64,000 bases of DNA from Streptomyces coelicoflavus (GTDB taxonomy: Bacteria; Actinomycetota; Actinomycetes; Streptomycetales; Streptomycetaceae). This document shows positions 33,226 through 41,511 of this stretch, piece after piece. A program made the position numbers and the translations under genes. A model generated the notes under the pieces. The model saw only the letters and a list, made by a program, of their open reading frames with translations, made no database searches and was not told the origin of the DNA. The stretch covers positions 113,160 to 177,159 of the forward strand of contig NZ_BEWB01000017.1 of NCBI RefSeq assembly GCF_003112555.1, read 5' to 3'. Position 1 is the stretch's first letter, and each line of letters starts with the position of its first letter.

Positions 33226-34938
33226 TCACTTCGCGCACTCGACCTTGTCCGCCGTGGACTTCTGGAGGTCCTCCGGTGCCTTCGCGGAGGTGGCGTCGAG
33301 TTTGACTCCGGCGCCCTTGAAGTCCTTGCCGAGGGTGAGGGTCATGGTGGGCAGGCCCTGGGAGTTGGTGACGCTCTCGCCGGGTTTCATGGCGGCGCCG
33401 GAGAGGCCGAGGATCTCGGCGAGGGCGCGGGCCTGGTCGGCCTGGTCGGGGGCGTACTCCAGGGTGGTCCTGGCGAGCTCGGCGGGGGCGTTGCCCGCGT
33501 TCTCGGACTTGGTGACGCCGGCCTCGTTCTGGAGGTAGGTCAGCTCACGCCCCGCGCTGCCGGCCGAAGCGCCGCCGTTGAGGACGCGGACGCGGATCTC
33601 GGAGGGCTCGGACTTCGCGCCCTCCAGACGCGCGGCGACGGCGGCGTCCTCCTTCTTCTTCTTCTCCTTCTCCTTCTTCTTGACCTCGGTGAAGGAGACG
33701 TCGTTCTTGACCATGTCGAAGACCTGCTGGGCGGGGCCCTCCTTGAGGACGACCGTCACCGGCGTCTTCTCGGCCGGGTTGTCCTTCACCGGCACGGTGG
33801 CGAAGGTCAGGTTCTTGGTGTCGAGCTTGCCCAGCTCGAGACCGAGGTCCTTCAGCTTGCCGATGTTGTCCAGCTTGGAGTCGACGGTCAGCGCCTCGGT
33901 GGCCGCCTCGGCCAGCTTCACCATCTTCGTCGGACTGGTGAGCGTGTCGTTGGACTTCAGTTTGCGCATCAGCGAGCTGAGGAACTGCTGCTGGAGCTCG
34001 ATACGGCTCAGGTCGCCGCCGAAGCCGACGGAGTGCCGGGTGCGGACGAAGGCGAGCGCCTCCTCGCCCTCGATGGTGTGCTCGCCCTTCGACAGGTTCA
34101 GGTGCGAGTCGGGGTCGTTGATGTCCTTCGCCAGGCAGACCTCGACGCCGCCGACCGCGGAGGACAGGGTCTTGACCGCGTTGAAGTCGGCCACCATGAA
34201 GTTGTCGGGCTTGACCCCCGTCAGCTCGGTGACCGTCCGCATGGTGCAGCTGGGCGTACGGCCGCTCTGACCGAGGCTCTGGTTGAAGCGGACGCCGGAG
34301 GATCCGGGGATGACCTTCGTGCTCCCGTCCTCCTGCGTGGTCGGGCAGTCGGGGATGTCGACGATCAGGTCGCGGGGGATGCTGAGCGCGGTCGCGTTGG
34401 ACCGGTCCTTGGAGACGTGCAGCAGGAGCGTGGTGTCGGCGTGGCCCGCGCTGCCCTTGTCGCCGTAGCCGTCGTTGCCGGAGCCGGTGCGCTTGTCGGT
34501 GCCGATCAGCAGGATGTTGATCGCCTGGTCCTTCTGGAACCCGCCGGTGCTCGCGCCGTCGTCGGGGAGGGACTCGATGTTGTCGTTGAGGTGCTGGAGA
34601 TACAGATAACCGGCCGTGCCGACGGCGAGGATGACGAACGCCATCGTGCCGCCCGTCCACAGCAGTATCTTCTTGCCCCTCGACTTCTTCTTGGCCTTCT
34701 TCTTCGCCGGCCGCCGGCGGTCGCGCCGTCCCGGCGGCGGCTCCTCGGGCGTCGCACGGCGCCTGCGCGGCGCGGGAACCTCACGCTCCGGTGCCGGCGT
34801 GGCCCGGCGGGGGCCCGGAACCGGTGATTGCGGTGCGGAAGAAGGCAGTCGCAGTTCGTAGTCACCGGTGTCCGGATTGAGTACCCACTGGTCTGCGGGG
34901 TCGATGTCCTCCGCCTGCCCACGGCCTTGCGCGTCCAC
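33226..34938 (-). CDS. LCP-family transferase, type B copy 2
   Basis: This 570-residue protein is co-linear with the gene at 29336-31042. It has the same opening (VDAQGRGQAEDIDPADQW), a membrane segment near residues 98-120, an LCP domain with ILLIGTDKRTGSGNDGYGDK, AGHADTTLLLHVSKDRS, ALSIPRDLIVDIPDC and LAFVRTRHSVGFGG, a Lys-rich linker and LytR_C. Differences from copy 1 are spread through the LCP domain, whereas most of the LytR_C region is almost unchanged. GTG 34938 follows GGAGGATTCGG. Confidence 0.9.
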   Translation of the reverse strand: MDAQGRGQAEDIDPADQWVLNPDTGDYELRLPSSAPQSPVPGPRRATPAPEREVPAPRRRRATPEEPPPGRRDRRRPAKKKAKKKSRGKKILLWTGGTMAFVILAVGTAGYLYLQHLNDNIESLPDDGASTGGFQKDQAINILLIGTDKRTGSGNDGYGDKGSAGHADTTLLLHVSKDRSNATALSIPRDLIVDIPDCPTTQEDGSTKVIPGSSGVRFNQSLGQSGRTPSCTMRTVTELTGVKPDNFMVADFNAVKTLSSAVGGVEVCLAKDINDPDSHLNLSKGEHTIEGEEALAFVRTRHSVGFGGDLSRIELQQQFLSSLMRKLKSNDTLTSPTKMVKLAEAATEALTVDSKLDNIGKLKDLGLELGKLDTKNLTFATVPVKDNPAEKTPVTVVLKEGPAQQVFDMVKNDVSFTEVKKKEKEKKKKEDAAVAARLEGAKSEPSEIRVRVLNGGASAGSAGRELTYLQNEAGVTKSENAGNAPAELARTTLEYAPDQADQARALAEILGLSGAAMKPGESVTNSQGLPTMTLTLGKDFKGAGVKLDATSAKAPEDLQKSTADKVECAK

Positions 34939-35201
34939 GGTTGTCCGAATCCTCCGTCGGGGCCACGCGGCGCCCTCCCCTCCGGGCGCCCGGTCTCGCT
35001 CACGTCAACTCAGTGCGTGGCCGGGGAACTCCGCGGCCGGGCACACCGGATCGCTCACACTAACCGGCACACCCGGTGCGGGGCGACGGCAGTGACGTAT
35101 TCCACGAGCCTTACAAGTGGGCAATACGGCGCATTTCTCGGACAATTGTCCGCTCGCGCATGTCGCTTTGCACTCGGAGTTGCCCCTTTTTGGAATGCGC
35201 T

Positions 35202-36392
35202 TTACTCGCAGACGTCCTCGTCGGCGGTGTTCCCGCTGAACGTCGGCGCGGGGGAGTCGGCGTCACCGGCGGTACCGGAATTCCCGGTACCGCCGGTCTC
35301 GTCCCGCCGGTCAGCGGCGATCGTCACGGGCTCGTCCGTCCGCAGCCGGGTGAACAGCCTCTCGGCGTCGGGCTGCACGAGCTGGTCCCGATTGGCGTCG
35401 CCCGCGTACGACTCCCGGGGGACGGTCAGGAACTGCACGCGTTCGGTGGGAATCCCGCGCAGGCCGCGCACAAGGTCGTACAAACCCCGCAGACTCGCCA
35501 GATTCGGGTCTGTCGTGAGTGACGACGTGGCCGCGTCCAGAACGGGGTACAGCTTCACCGGATTCAGCAGAACGCCATTGCTCTGCACCTTGTTCACGAG
35601 CGCCCCCAGAAAGCGCTGCTGCCGGTCCATCCGGTCGGTGTCGCTGCCGTCGCCGAGCGACTTCCGGGCGCGGACGTATCCGAGCGCCTGCTCCCCGTCG
35701 AGGGTCACCCTGCCCGCGGGCAGTTTCAGCTTGGCGTCCTCGTCGTCGACCGGCTTGCGCAGGCACACCTCGACGCCGTCGAGCGCGTCGACCATCTCCT
35801 TGAAGCCCTCGAAGTCGACGACCACGTGGTGGTCGATCCGGATGCCGGTCAGCTTCTCCACCGTACGGATCGAGCACGCCGAACCGCCCGCCGCGAAGGC
35901 GTAGTTGAACTGCGTGAACGCCGGTTCGGTGAGTGACCCGTCGGGGCGGTGGCAGCCGGGGACGTTCACCATGAGGTCGCGGGGGAGGGAGACGGCGGTG
36001 GCGCTGTCCCGGCCCGCGGCCAGGTGCAGCAGGATCGTGGTGTCCGACCGTTCGGTCCCGGAGTCCCGGCCGTAGCGGGAGTTGCCGTCCCCCGACCGCG
36101 AGTCCGACCCGATCAGGAGCACGTTCTGCGCGCCGCGCACCAGTGAGGTGGGCCGCTCCTTCTCGTACCGGGCGAGTTCGGCGGCGGCCGCCTCGTCCGA
36201 CGTGATGTTGCCGCTCAGCTTGGCGTACACCGCCCACCCGACGCCCGCCGCACCCCCGGCCAGCACGACGACCACGATCCCGGCGATCCCCAGCCGCCGC
36301 CTGCGCCGCCGCCGCTTCAGCCCGCCCCCGCTCGCGGACGCCCCGTGCCCCGCCTCCCCACCGGAGGCCGCCGTACCCGCGTCATCGCCCAC
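35202..36392 (-). CDS. LCP-family glycopolymer transferase 7, without LytR_C
   Basis: This 396-residue protein has a Gly/Ser-rich tail, a run of nine basic residues, a membrane segment near residues 35-55, and an LCP domain (VLLIGSDSRSGDGNSRYG, RSDTTILLHLA, AVSLPRDLMVNVP, TQFNYAFAAGGSACSIRTVE, LGYVRARKSLGDGSD). It retains the Arg-x-Asp pair, unlike types A and B. It ends soon after the LCP domain in a Gly/Thr-rich tail. GTG 36392 is chosen because GGAGG lies five bases upstream; the frame could extend to 36410. Confidence 0.88.
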   Translation of the reverse strand: MGDDAGTAASGGEAGHGASASGGGLKRRRRRRRLGIAGIVVVVLAGGAAGVGWAVYAKLSGNITSDEAAAAELARYEKERPTSLVRGAQNVLLIGSDSRSGDGNSRYGRDSGTERSDTTILLHLAAGRDSATAVSLPRDLMVNVPGCHRPDGSLTEPAFTQFNYAFAAGGSACSIRTVEKLTGIRIDHHVVVDFEGFKEMVDALDGVEVCLRKPVDDEDAKLKLPAGRVTLDGEQALGYVRARKSLGDGSDTDRMDRQQRFLGALVNKVQSNGVLLNPVKLYPVLDAATSSLTTDPNLASLRGLYDLVRGLRGIPTERVQFLTVPRESYAGDANRDQLVQPDAERLFTRLRTDEPVTIAADRRDETGGTGNSGTAGDADSPAPTFSGNTADEDVCE

Positions 36393-36492
36393 GCCTGCCT
36401 CCGTCCACACCAGCGCGCTGGTACGACCATGCCCCGGGGGAGCACGAAAGACAGAACGGACCTAGCCCGAACGGGGCACGCCCTTCACCACT

Positions 36493-36570
36493 CGAGCTGC
36501 GGGCGGTCGTGCCGCCGGTTCGGCTCGGGCGGGCGCAGGCGGCACCCCGTCAGCGCCGGGCCGCGCACCC
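36493..36570. repeat. Interspersed intergenic repeat, copy 1
   Basis: It contains GCTGCGGGCGGTCGTGCCGCC and, 23 bases later, GGCGGGCGCAGGCGGCACCC. The same two blocks in the same order occur in the other copy at 40229-40366. It lies in the noncoding gap after the last LCP gene's start. Confidence 0.6.
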
Positions 36571-36573
36571 CAC

Positions 36574-36745
36574 CCGGGCACCAGCACCTCCGCCGGGCAC
36601 CGGCACCTCTGCCGGGCACCGGCACCTCCCCGCCGGGCACCGGCACCTCTGCCGGGCACCGGCACCTCCCCGCCGGGCACCGGCACCTCTGCCGGGCACC
36701 GACACCTCCGCCGGGCACCGACACCCCCGTCGGGCACCGGCACGC
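36574..36745. repeat. Short tandem repeat, about nine units of 18-21 bases
   Basis: The core GGGCACCGGCACCTC recurs nine times with small changes (GACACCTC, AGCACCTC) and alternating short spacers CGCC, TGCC and CCCGCC. The ORFs through it are only shadows of the repeat in several frames. With the flanking sequence it fills the 413-base gap 36393-36805, which has no gene. Confidence 0.85.
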
Positions 36746-36805
36746 ACCGGCTCACCGCCCCGCCGGCGTCACCTCACCCCCGGCCCGCCAGCACCCCGCG
36801 GAACC

Positions 36806-37570
36806 TCACCGCGCCGTCACCGACACCCGCTCCGCCTCGATCCGCTGATCCACGACACCCGCCCCCGCCAGCTCCAGATGCCGGCACAACACCACCGACC
36901 CCCCGCTCGCCAGCGGCCCGTACAACCCCGCGCTCAACCCCTCCCACGTGTCGTACGGCAACCCCGACAGGATCCGCGCCCCCGGCCCCGTCAGTCCCAG
37001 CCCGGACGCCTCCGCCCGAGCCCGCTCCACGACCTCCGCCCCGCTGAACTCCCGGCCGGCCACGATCAGTGCCGGTGCCTCCGGATCCACCGGCGCGTAC
37101 GGCGCGAACCGGTCACCCTGCCCCGGCACCTCCACCGCGTAGTCGGCGAAGCCCTCCGGCGCCGCCGGCGCGAACCGCCCCCCGAGCGGCCGCAGCGCCA
37201 GCGCGATCCGCGGACCGGAGCACGCCCGCGCCGCCTCCAGCGACTCCGGCTCCGGCCCGCTCACGACCACGTCCGCGGCCTTCGGGTCGCCCGCCACGTC
37301 GGCGACGACGCCCACCGACGCGCAGGCCAGCAGCCACACCGCCGTCTGCCAGTGCGCGGGCAGCAGCAGCGCGACCCGGTCGCCGGGTTCGACGGACAGT
37401 TCGTCCTGGAGGAGGTTGGCGGTCTTGGCCACCCAATTGGCGAAGGTGGCCACGGACAGTTCGACGCGTTCGCCCGTGGCGTCGTCGTAGAAGGTCACCA
37501 GGGGGCGTCCCGGGTCCGCGGCGAGCGCGGAACTCAGCAGGTCGGCAGGGGTGCGGTCGGTCGCGTTCAC
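36806..37570 (-). CDS. TIGR03089 family protein (truncated AMP-binding-enzyme-like)
   Basis: This 254-residue protein resembles the N-terminal part of acyl-adenylate-forming enzymes (RPLVTFYDDATGERVELSVATFANWVAKTANLL, VALLLPAHWQTAVWLLACASVG). It lacks the adenylation signature loops and the C-terminal domain. This truncated form is an actinobacterial family of unknown function, usually beside cell-envelope genes as here. It starts at GTG 37570; TACGCT seven bases upstream and no ribosome site suggest a leaderless message. It is divergent from the amidase. Confidence 0.82.
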   Translation of the reverse strand: MNATDRTPADLLSSALAADPGRPLVTFYDDATGERVELSVATFANWVAKTANLLQDELSVEPGDRVALLLPAHWQTAVWLLACASVGVVADVAGDPKAADVVVSGPEPESLEAARACSGPRIALALRPLGGRFAPAAPEGFADYAVEVPGQGDRFAPYAPVDPEAPALIVAGREFSGAEVVERARAEASGLGLTGPGARILSGLPYDTWEGLSAGLYGPLASGGSVVLCRHLELAGAGVVDQRIEAERVSVTAR

Positions 37571-37577
37571 CCGCGCA

Positions 37578-37583
37578 AGCGTA
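37578..37583 (-). promoter_or_regulatory. -10 element for leaderless TIGR03089 mRNA
   Basis: TACGCT on the minus strand ends seven bases before the GTG start at 37570. Confidence 0.35.
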
Positions 37584-37659
37584 CGCGGGCCCGGCGCGGC
37601 GCACCCAGCGGCCGACGGACCGCGCCACCACCGGATCGGACGAGAGGACCCGACGCTCC

Positions 37660-37690
37660 GTCAGATCCCAAATGGACATATTTGTCTGAC
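37660..37690. promoter_or_regulatory. AT-rich 11-bp split palindrome before the amidase gene
   Basis: GTCAGA at 37660-37665 pairs with TCTGAC at 37685-37690, and CAAAT at 37669-37673 pairs with ATTTG at 37680-37684, leaving loop GGACAT and a 3-base bulge (TCC). It ends one base before the ATG at 37692 in an otherwise GC-rich region. It may be an operator or a translation-blocking hairpin. Confidence 0.5.
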
Positions 37691-37691
37691 G

Positions 37692-38981
37692 ATGTACAAA
37701 ATCAGGGGCATGCGTGGATTCCTAGCTTCCTCGACCGGTGTCACGTGCGCGGCGGCCCTGGCCCTCCCGCTCGCCCCGCCCGCGGCAGCGACCACCTCCC
37801 CGACCCCACCCGTGACGCGTGCGGCGGCAGGACCCGAGGCGTACGCCGCCGGCGGCACCCAGTCCCTGCCCCTCGCCTCCCGGAGCGGGGACCGGGCACC
37901 CGGCGCGGCCGAACAGGGCCTGGTCCGCCGGGACGTACGGCCCTTCTCCCTGGTCGGCGTCGTCTGGGACAACCCCGCCACCGAACTCCACGGCCGCGTC
38001 GAGGTCCGTACCCGGGCCACCGCGACCGGCGCCTGGTCCGGCTGGCGGGAGCTGGAGACCCACAACGCCGACCACGCCGCCGACCCGGGCACCCCCGAGA
38101 GCACCTCGGGCCGTGTCCGCGGCGCAACCGCACCCCTGTGGGTGGGCGAGGCCGACGGCGTGGAGGTGCGGGTACGCGCGGAGACCACCCCCGAGACTGC
38201 CCGGACCGCCCCGGCCCGCTCCCGGCTCCCCGGCGGCCTGCGCCTCGAACTCGTCGACCCCGGCAAGGCCGCCCCGCCGCCGGCGCACCGCGCGCGGACC
38301 GAGGCCGCCGAACCCGCCGAGGCCGCCCAACCCGCCGTACTCCCCGCCCGTAGCGCCCGGCAGAAGACCAAGCCGCACGCCGGCCCCCGCCCGCGCATCA
38401 CCACCCGCCGCGGCTGGGGCGCCGACGAGAAGCTGCGCGAGAAGGGGTTCGTCTACACGAAGAAGATCAAGGCGGCCTTCGTGCACCACTCGGACACCGG
38501 CAACAACTACCGCTGCTCACAGGCGCCGTCGGTCATCCGCGGCATCTACCGGTACCACGTCAACAGCATGGGCTGGCGCGACCTCGGCTACAACTTCCTC
38601 GTCGACAAGTGCGGAAACATCTACGAGGGCCGGGCCGGCGGCGTGTCCAAGCCCGTACTGGGCGCCCACACCCTGGGGTTCAACTCCGACAGCGTGGGCA
38701 TCGCCGTGCTCGGCACGTACAGCTCGAAGAAGCCGTCGTCGGCGGCGCTGAAGGCGATCGCCCGGCTCACCGCGTGGAAGGTCGGGCTCTACGGCATGAA
38801 TCCGCGGGGAAAGACATACCTGAAGTCCGGGGGTGGCAACCTCTACCCAAAGGGCGAGAAGGTACGACTGAACGTCATCTCCGGTCACCGCGACGGCTTC
38901 GCCACGAACTGCCCCGGAAAGAAGCTCTACGCCAAGCTCGGCACGGCCCGCGCGAAGGCGGCGGCGTACCAGGGACGCTGA
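37692..38981 (+). CDS. Secreted N-acetylmuramoyl-L-alanine amidase / PGRP-type peptidoglycan hydrolase
   Basis: This is a 429-residue protein. A signal peptide of about 35 residues ends near PLAPPAAATT. An N-terminal beta-rich domain spans about residues 50-190, and a Pro/Ala-rich linker follows. The type 2 amidase/PGRP domain covers residues 235-425. Likely zinc ligands are His265 (AFVHHSD), His399 (SGHRDG) and Cys407 (NCPG). It also has GYNFLVDKCGNIYEGRAGG and GAHTLGFNSDSVGIAVLG. It would cut the bond between muramic acid and the stem peptide. ATG 37692 is used; ATG 37710 is possible, and neither has a good ribosome site. Confidence 0.9.
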   Translation: MYKIRGMRGFLASSTGVTCAAALALPLAPPAAATTSPTPPVTRAAAGPEAYAAGGTQSLPLASRSGDRAPGAAEQGLVRRDVRPFSLVGVVWDNPATELHGRVEVRTRATATGAWSGWRELETHNADHAADPGTPESTSGRVRGATAPLWVGEADGVEVRVRAETTPETARTAPARSRLPGGLRLELVDPGKAAPPPAHRARTEAAEPAEAAQPAVLPARSARQKTKPHAGPRPRITTRRGWGADEKLREKGFVYTKKIKAAFVHHSDTGNNYRCSQAPSVIRGIYRYHVNSMGWRDLGYNFLVDKCGNIYEGRAGGVSKPVLGAHTLGFNSDSVGIAVLGTYSSKKPSSAALKAIARLTAWKVGLYGMNPRGKTYLKSGGGNLYPKGEKVRLNVISGHRDGFATNCPGKKLYAKLGTARAKAAAYQGR

Positions 38982-39053
38982 GGACCGCGGAGGATCGTGG
39001 AAGACCGCTGAGGGCCGCTGAGGACCGCGAGCGACCGCTGAGGACACACCACC
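38978..39053 (+). repeat. Degenerate tandem repeat spanning the amidase stop
   Basis: Variants of CCGCTGAGGA recur about every 12 bases from the stop codon onward (GCTGAGGACCGCGGAGGATCG, then CCGCTGAGGGCCGCTGAGGACC). The TGA of the unit is the amidase stop. Confidence 0.7.
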
Positions 39054-39145
39054 GCACGGTCGTCGAGGGTGCCACGGAACGGTCTGCATACACTGGCCCG
39101 CCGAAAGACAGTTCGGCCGGTCCCGGCAGGAAGCAGAGACGACAG

Positions 39146-40231
39146 GTGACAGAAGCGATCCTCCTGGTCGGCGGCAAGGGCACGCGGCTTCGCCCGCTCA
39201 CGGTGAACACGCCCAAGCCCATGGTCCGGGCGGCCGGAGTGCCGTTCCTCACGCATCAGCTGGCGCGGGCCAAGGCGGCCGGCGTCGAGCACATCGTGCT
39301 CGCGACCAGCTATCTGGCCGAGGTCTTCGAGCCGTACTTCGGCGACGGCTCGGCGCTCGGCCTGCACCTGGAGTACGTCACGGAGGAGGAGCCGCTCGGC
39401 ACGGGCGGCGCCATCCGCAACGTGGCCTCCCGGCTGCACTCCGGCCCCGAGGAGCCGGTGCTCATCTTCAACGGCGACATCCTGACGGGCCTGGACATCG
39501 GCGCACTGGTCCGCACCCACGAGACGACGGGCGCGGACGTCTCCCTGCACCTCACCAAGGTCACGGACCCGAGGGCCTACGGCCTGGTCCCCACGGACGA
39601 CGCGGGCCGGGTGCTCGCCTTCCTGGAGAAGCCGCAGACCCCCGAGGAGATCGTCACCGACCAGATCAACGCGGGGGCGTACGTCTTCCGTCGTTCGGTC
39701 ATCGACACGATCCCGGCGGGGCGCCCCGTCTCCGTCGAACGCGAGACCTTCCCCGAGCTGCTCGCCACCGGGGCCCACCTCCAGGGCATGGTCGACTCCA
39801 CCTACTGGCTGGACCTGGGCACCCCGGCGGCCTTCGTACGCGGCTCGGCCGACCTGGTCCTGGGCCGCGCCCCGTCACCGGCGATACCGGGCCGCTGCGG
39901 CGACCGCCTGGTCCTGCCCACGGCTCAGGTGGCGCCCGACGCCAAGCTGGCCGGCGGCACGGTGGTCGGCGAGGGCGCCTTCGTGGCGGAGGGGGCGCGC
40001 GTCTTCGGCAGCACGATCCTGCCGGGTGCCGTCATCGAGCCGGGTGCCGTCATCACCGACTCCCTCATCGGGACCGGCGCCCGCGTCGGCACCCGCTCGG
40101 TGCTGGCCGACACGGTCATCGGCGACGGCGCGATCATCGGCGCCGACAACGAACTCCGCTCCGGCGCCCGCATCTGGTGCGACGCCCACATCCCCCCGGC
40201 ATCCTTGCGCTTCTCGTCCGACGCCTCGTAG
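39146..40231 (+). CDS. Mannose-1-phosphate guanylyltransferase (NDP-sugar pyrophosphorylase)
   Basis: This is a 361-residue protein. The N-terminal nucleotidyltransferase domain has ILLVGGKGTRLRPLTVNTPKPM, FNGDILTGLD and VTDQINAGAYVF. The last 110 residues form a left-handed beta-helix of hexapeptide repeats (PGAVIEPGAVITDSLIGTG). It would make GDP-mannose from mannose-1-phosphate and GTP; other NDP-hexoses are possible from sequence alone. manB and manA in the same window, and the matching gene order in mycobacteria, support the mannose role. The GTG at 39146 begins at the first strand, after GAGACGACAG. Confidence 0.88.
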   Translation: MTEAILLVGGKGTRLRPLTVNTPKPMVRAAGVPFLTHQLARAKAAGVEHIVLATSYLAEVFEPYFGDGSALGLHLEYVTEEEPLGTGGAIRNVASRLHSGPEEPVLIFNGDILTGLDIGALVRTHETTGADVSLHLTKVTDPRAYGLVPTDDAGRVLAFLEKPQTPEEIVTDQINAGAYVFRRSVIDTIPAGRPVSVERETFPELLATGAHLQGMVDSTYWLDLGTPAAFVRGSADLVLGRAPSPAIPGRCGDRLVLPTAQVAPDAKLAGGTVVGEGAFVAEGARVFGSTILPGAVIEPGAVITDSLIGTGARVGTRSVLADTVIGDGAIIGADNELRSGARIWCDAHIPPASLRFSSDAS

Positions 40232-40366
40232 CTGCGAGCAAGTCGTGCCGCCCCCCCGCCCGGTAACTGCGGGCAGTCGTGCCTCCCCCAGTGCCTGAAC
40301 GGCCTGGGAGGGACCCCCAGGGCGGCACGGGTGGGCGCAGGCGGCACCCGGCCGGCGCCGGTCCGC
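40229..40366. repeat. Interspersed intergenic repeat, copy 2 with partial duplicate
   Basis: AGCTGCGAGCAAGTCGTGCCGCC at 40229 is a partial copy. ACTGCGGGCAGTCGTGCC at 40266 and GGGTGGGCGCAGGCGGCACCC at 40329 match the blocks at 36493-36570. GTGCCGCC and GGCGGCAC are inverse, so it can fold as a hairpin and may also terminate the guanylyltransferase transcript. Confidence 0.6.
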
Positions 40367-40430
40367 GTAATCCATCCCCGCCTCGCACTCACGCCGGGCA
40401 ACCGGCATACACCGGGCCGGCGGAGCAACG

Positions 40431-41450
40431 TCAGAGCCGCTCAATCCCCCGCGGAGCCATCCGCGGCGCCCGCCTCTCCGGCACCCGCCCACTCAACAGC
40501 ACCAACCGAGCCGCCCGATGCCGCTGCCCCGCATACGGCTCCAGCAACCGCAGCATCTCCGCGTCGTCCGCATACCGGTCCCCGCCCAGCGCGAACCCCA
40601 CGATCCCCGGCAGATGCAGGTCCCCCACCGTCACCGCGTCCGCCGCCCCGTGACTGCGCTGCACGGTCTCCGCCGACGTCCACGGCCCGACCCCCGGCAG
40701 AACCTCCAGCCGCTCCCGCGCCGCCGCCGGCTCCATCCGCGCCGCCTCCTCCAGCCGCGCGGCGACCCGCACCGCCCGCAGGACCGTCGCCGCGCGCTTG
40801 TCGTCCACCCCGGCCAGGTGCCACTCCCAGGACGGGATCAGCGCCCACGTCCGCGCCGCCGGCATCACACACATCCGCCCGGGCGCGGGCCCCGGCGCCG
40901 GCTCCCCGAACTTCCGCACCAGCAGCCGCCACGCCTGGTACGCCTCCAGCGTCGTGACCTTCTGCTCCAGGACCGAGGGGATCAACGACTCCAGCACCAG
41001 CCCCGCCCGCACCAGCCGCAGCCCCGGCCGCCGATGCGCCGTGACCGCCAGCAGCCGGTGCCGCGGCACGAACGCCGACGGGTCGTCCTCGGCGCCCAGC
41101 ATCCGCGGCAGCTGCTCCAGCAGCCACTCCGCCCCCGGCCCCCACGCCTCGCCCCGCACCTCGCCGCCGCGCGCGGTGACCCGCAGCGTGCCCGGCCCGG
41201 CGGGCGTGCGGCTGGCCCGCCACACCGACCCGTCCGGCATCGTCCGGAACGTCGGATCGCCCGGCCCGCGCCGCAGCGGCCCGAGCACCAGCCCCAGGTC
41301 CAGCGGCCCGTCCGGCACCCACACCCGTACCGCACCCGGCGCGGCGGCCTGCCGGGGTACGGCGGTCGGGGGTACGGCGGCCGGGGGCACGACGGTCTCC
41401 CCGCCGCGCACCGTGGCGCGCGAGGGGCGGGGAGCGAAGCGTCCTGCCAC
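40431..41450 (-). CDS. DNA-3-methyladenine glycosylase 2 (AlkA-like)
   Basis: This is a 339-residue base-excision glycosylase of the HhH-GPD superfamily. The central and C-terminal parts carry LIPSVLEQKVTTLEAYQAWR, an HhH hairpin LEVLPGVGPWTSAETVQRSHG, and the catalytic Asp in DAVTVGDLHLPG. It removes alkylated purines from DNA. The N-terminal 50 residues contain a Pro/Ala/Val repeat (VPPAAVPPTAVP) and replace the canonical AlkA N-terminal domain. GTG 41450 is preferred because AAGGA lies upstream; the frame extends to 41633, over the next gene. Confidence 0.87.
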   Translation of the reverse strand: MAGRFAPRPSRATVRGGETVVPPAAVPPTAVPRQAAAPGAVRVWVPDGPLDLGLVLGPLRRGPGDPTFRTMPDGSVWRASRTPAGPGTLRVTARGGEVRGEAWGPGAEWLLEQLPRMLGAEDDPSAFVPRHRLLAVTAHRRPGLRLVRAGLVLESLIPSVLEQKVTTLEAYQAWRLLVRKFGEPAPGPAPGRMCVMPAARTWALIPSWEWHLAGVDDKRAATVLRAVRVAARLEEAARMEPAAARERLEVLPGVGPWTSAETVQRSHGAADAVTVGDLHLPGIVGFALGGDRYADDAEMLRLLEPYAGQRHRAARLVLLSGRVPERRAPRMAPRGIERL

Positions 41451-41511
41451 GAGAGAGGTCCTTGGGAGGAGGGGGTGAGCCTCTACGAGGGTAGAGGCTC
41501 GGGAAGACGGC

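Noticed and set aside
36574..36745. CRISPR array
   Set aside because: The units are contiguous 18-21-base minisatellite copies with no unique spacers and no cas genes nearby.
36509..38353. 614-codon plus frame through the minisatellite and TIGR03089 antisense
   Set aside because: The protein is low-complexity His/Arg/Pro repeat followed by antisense sequence; no start site or domain.
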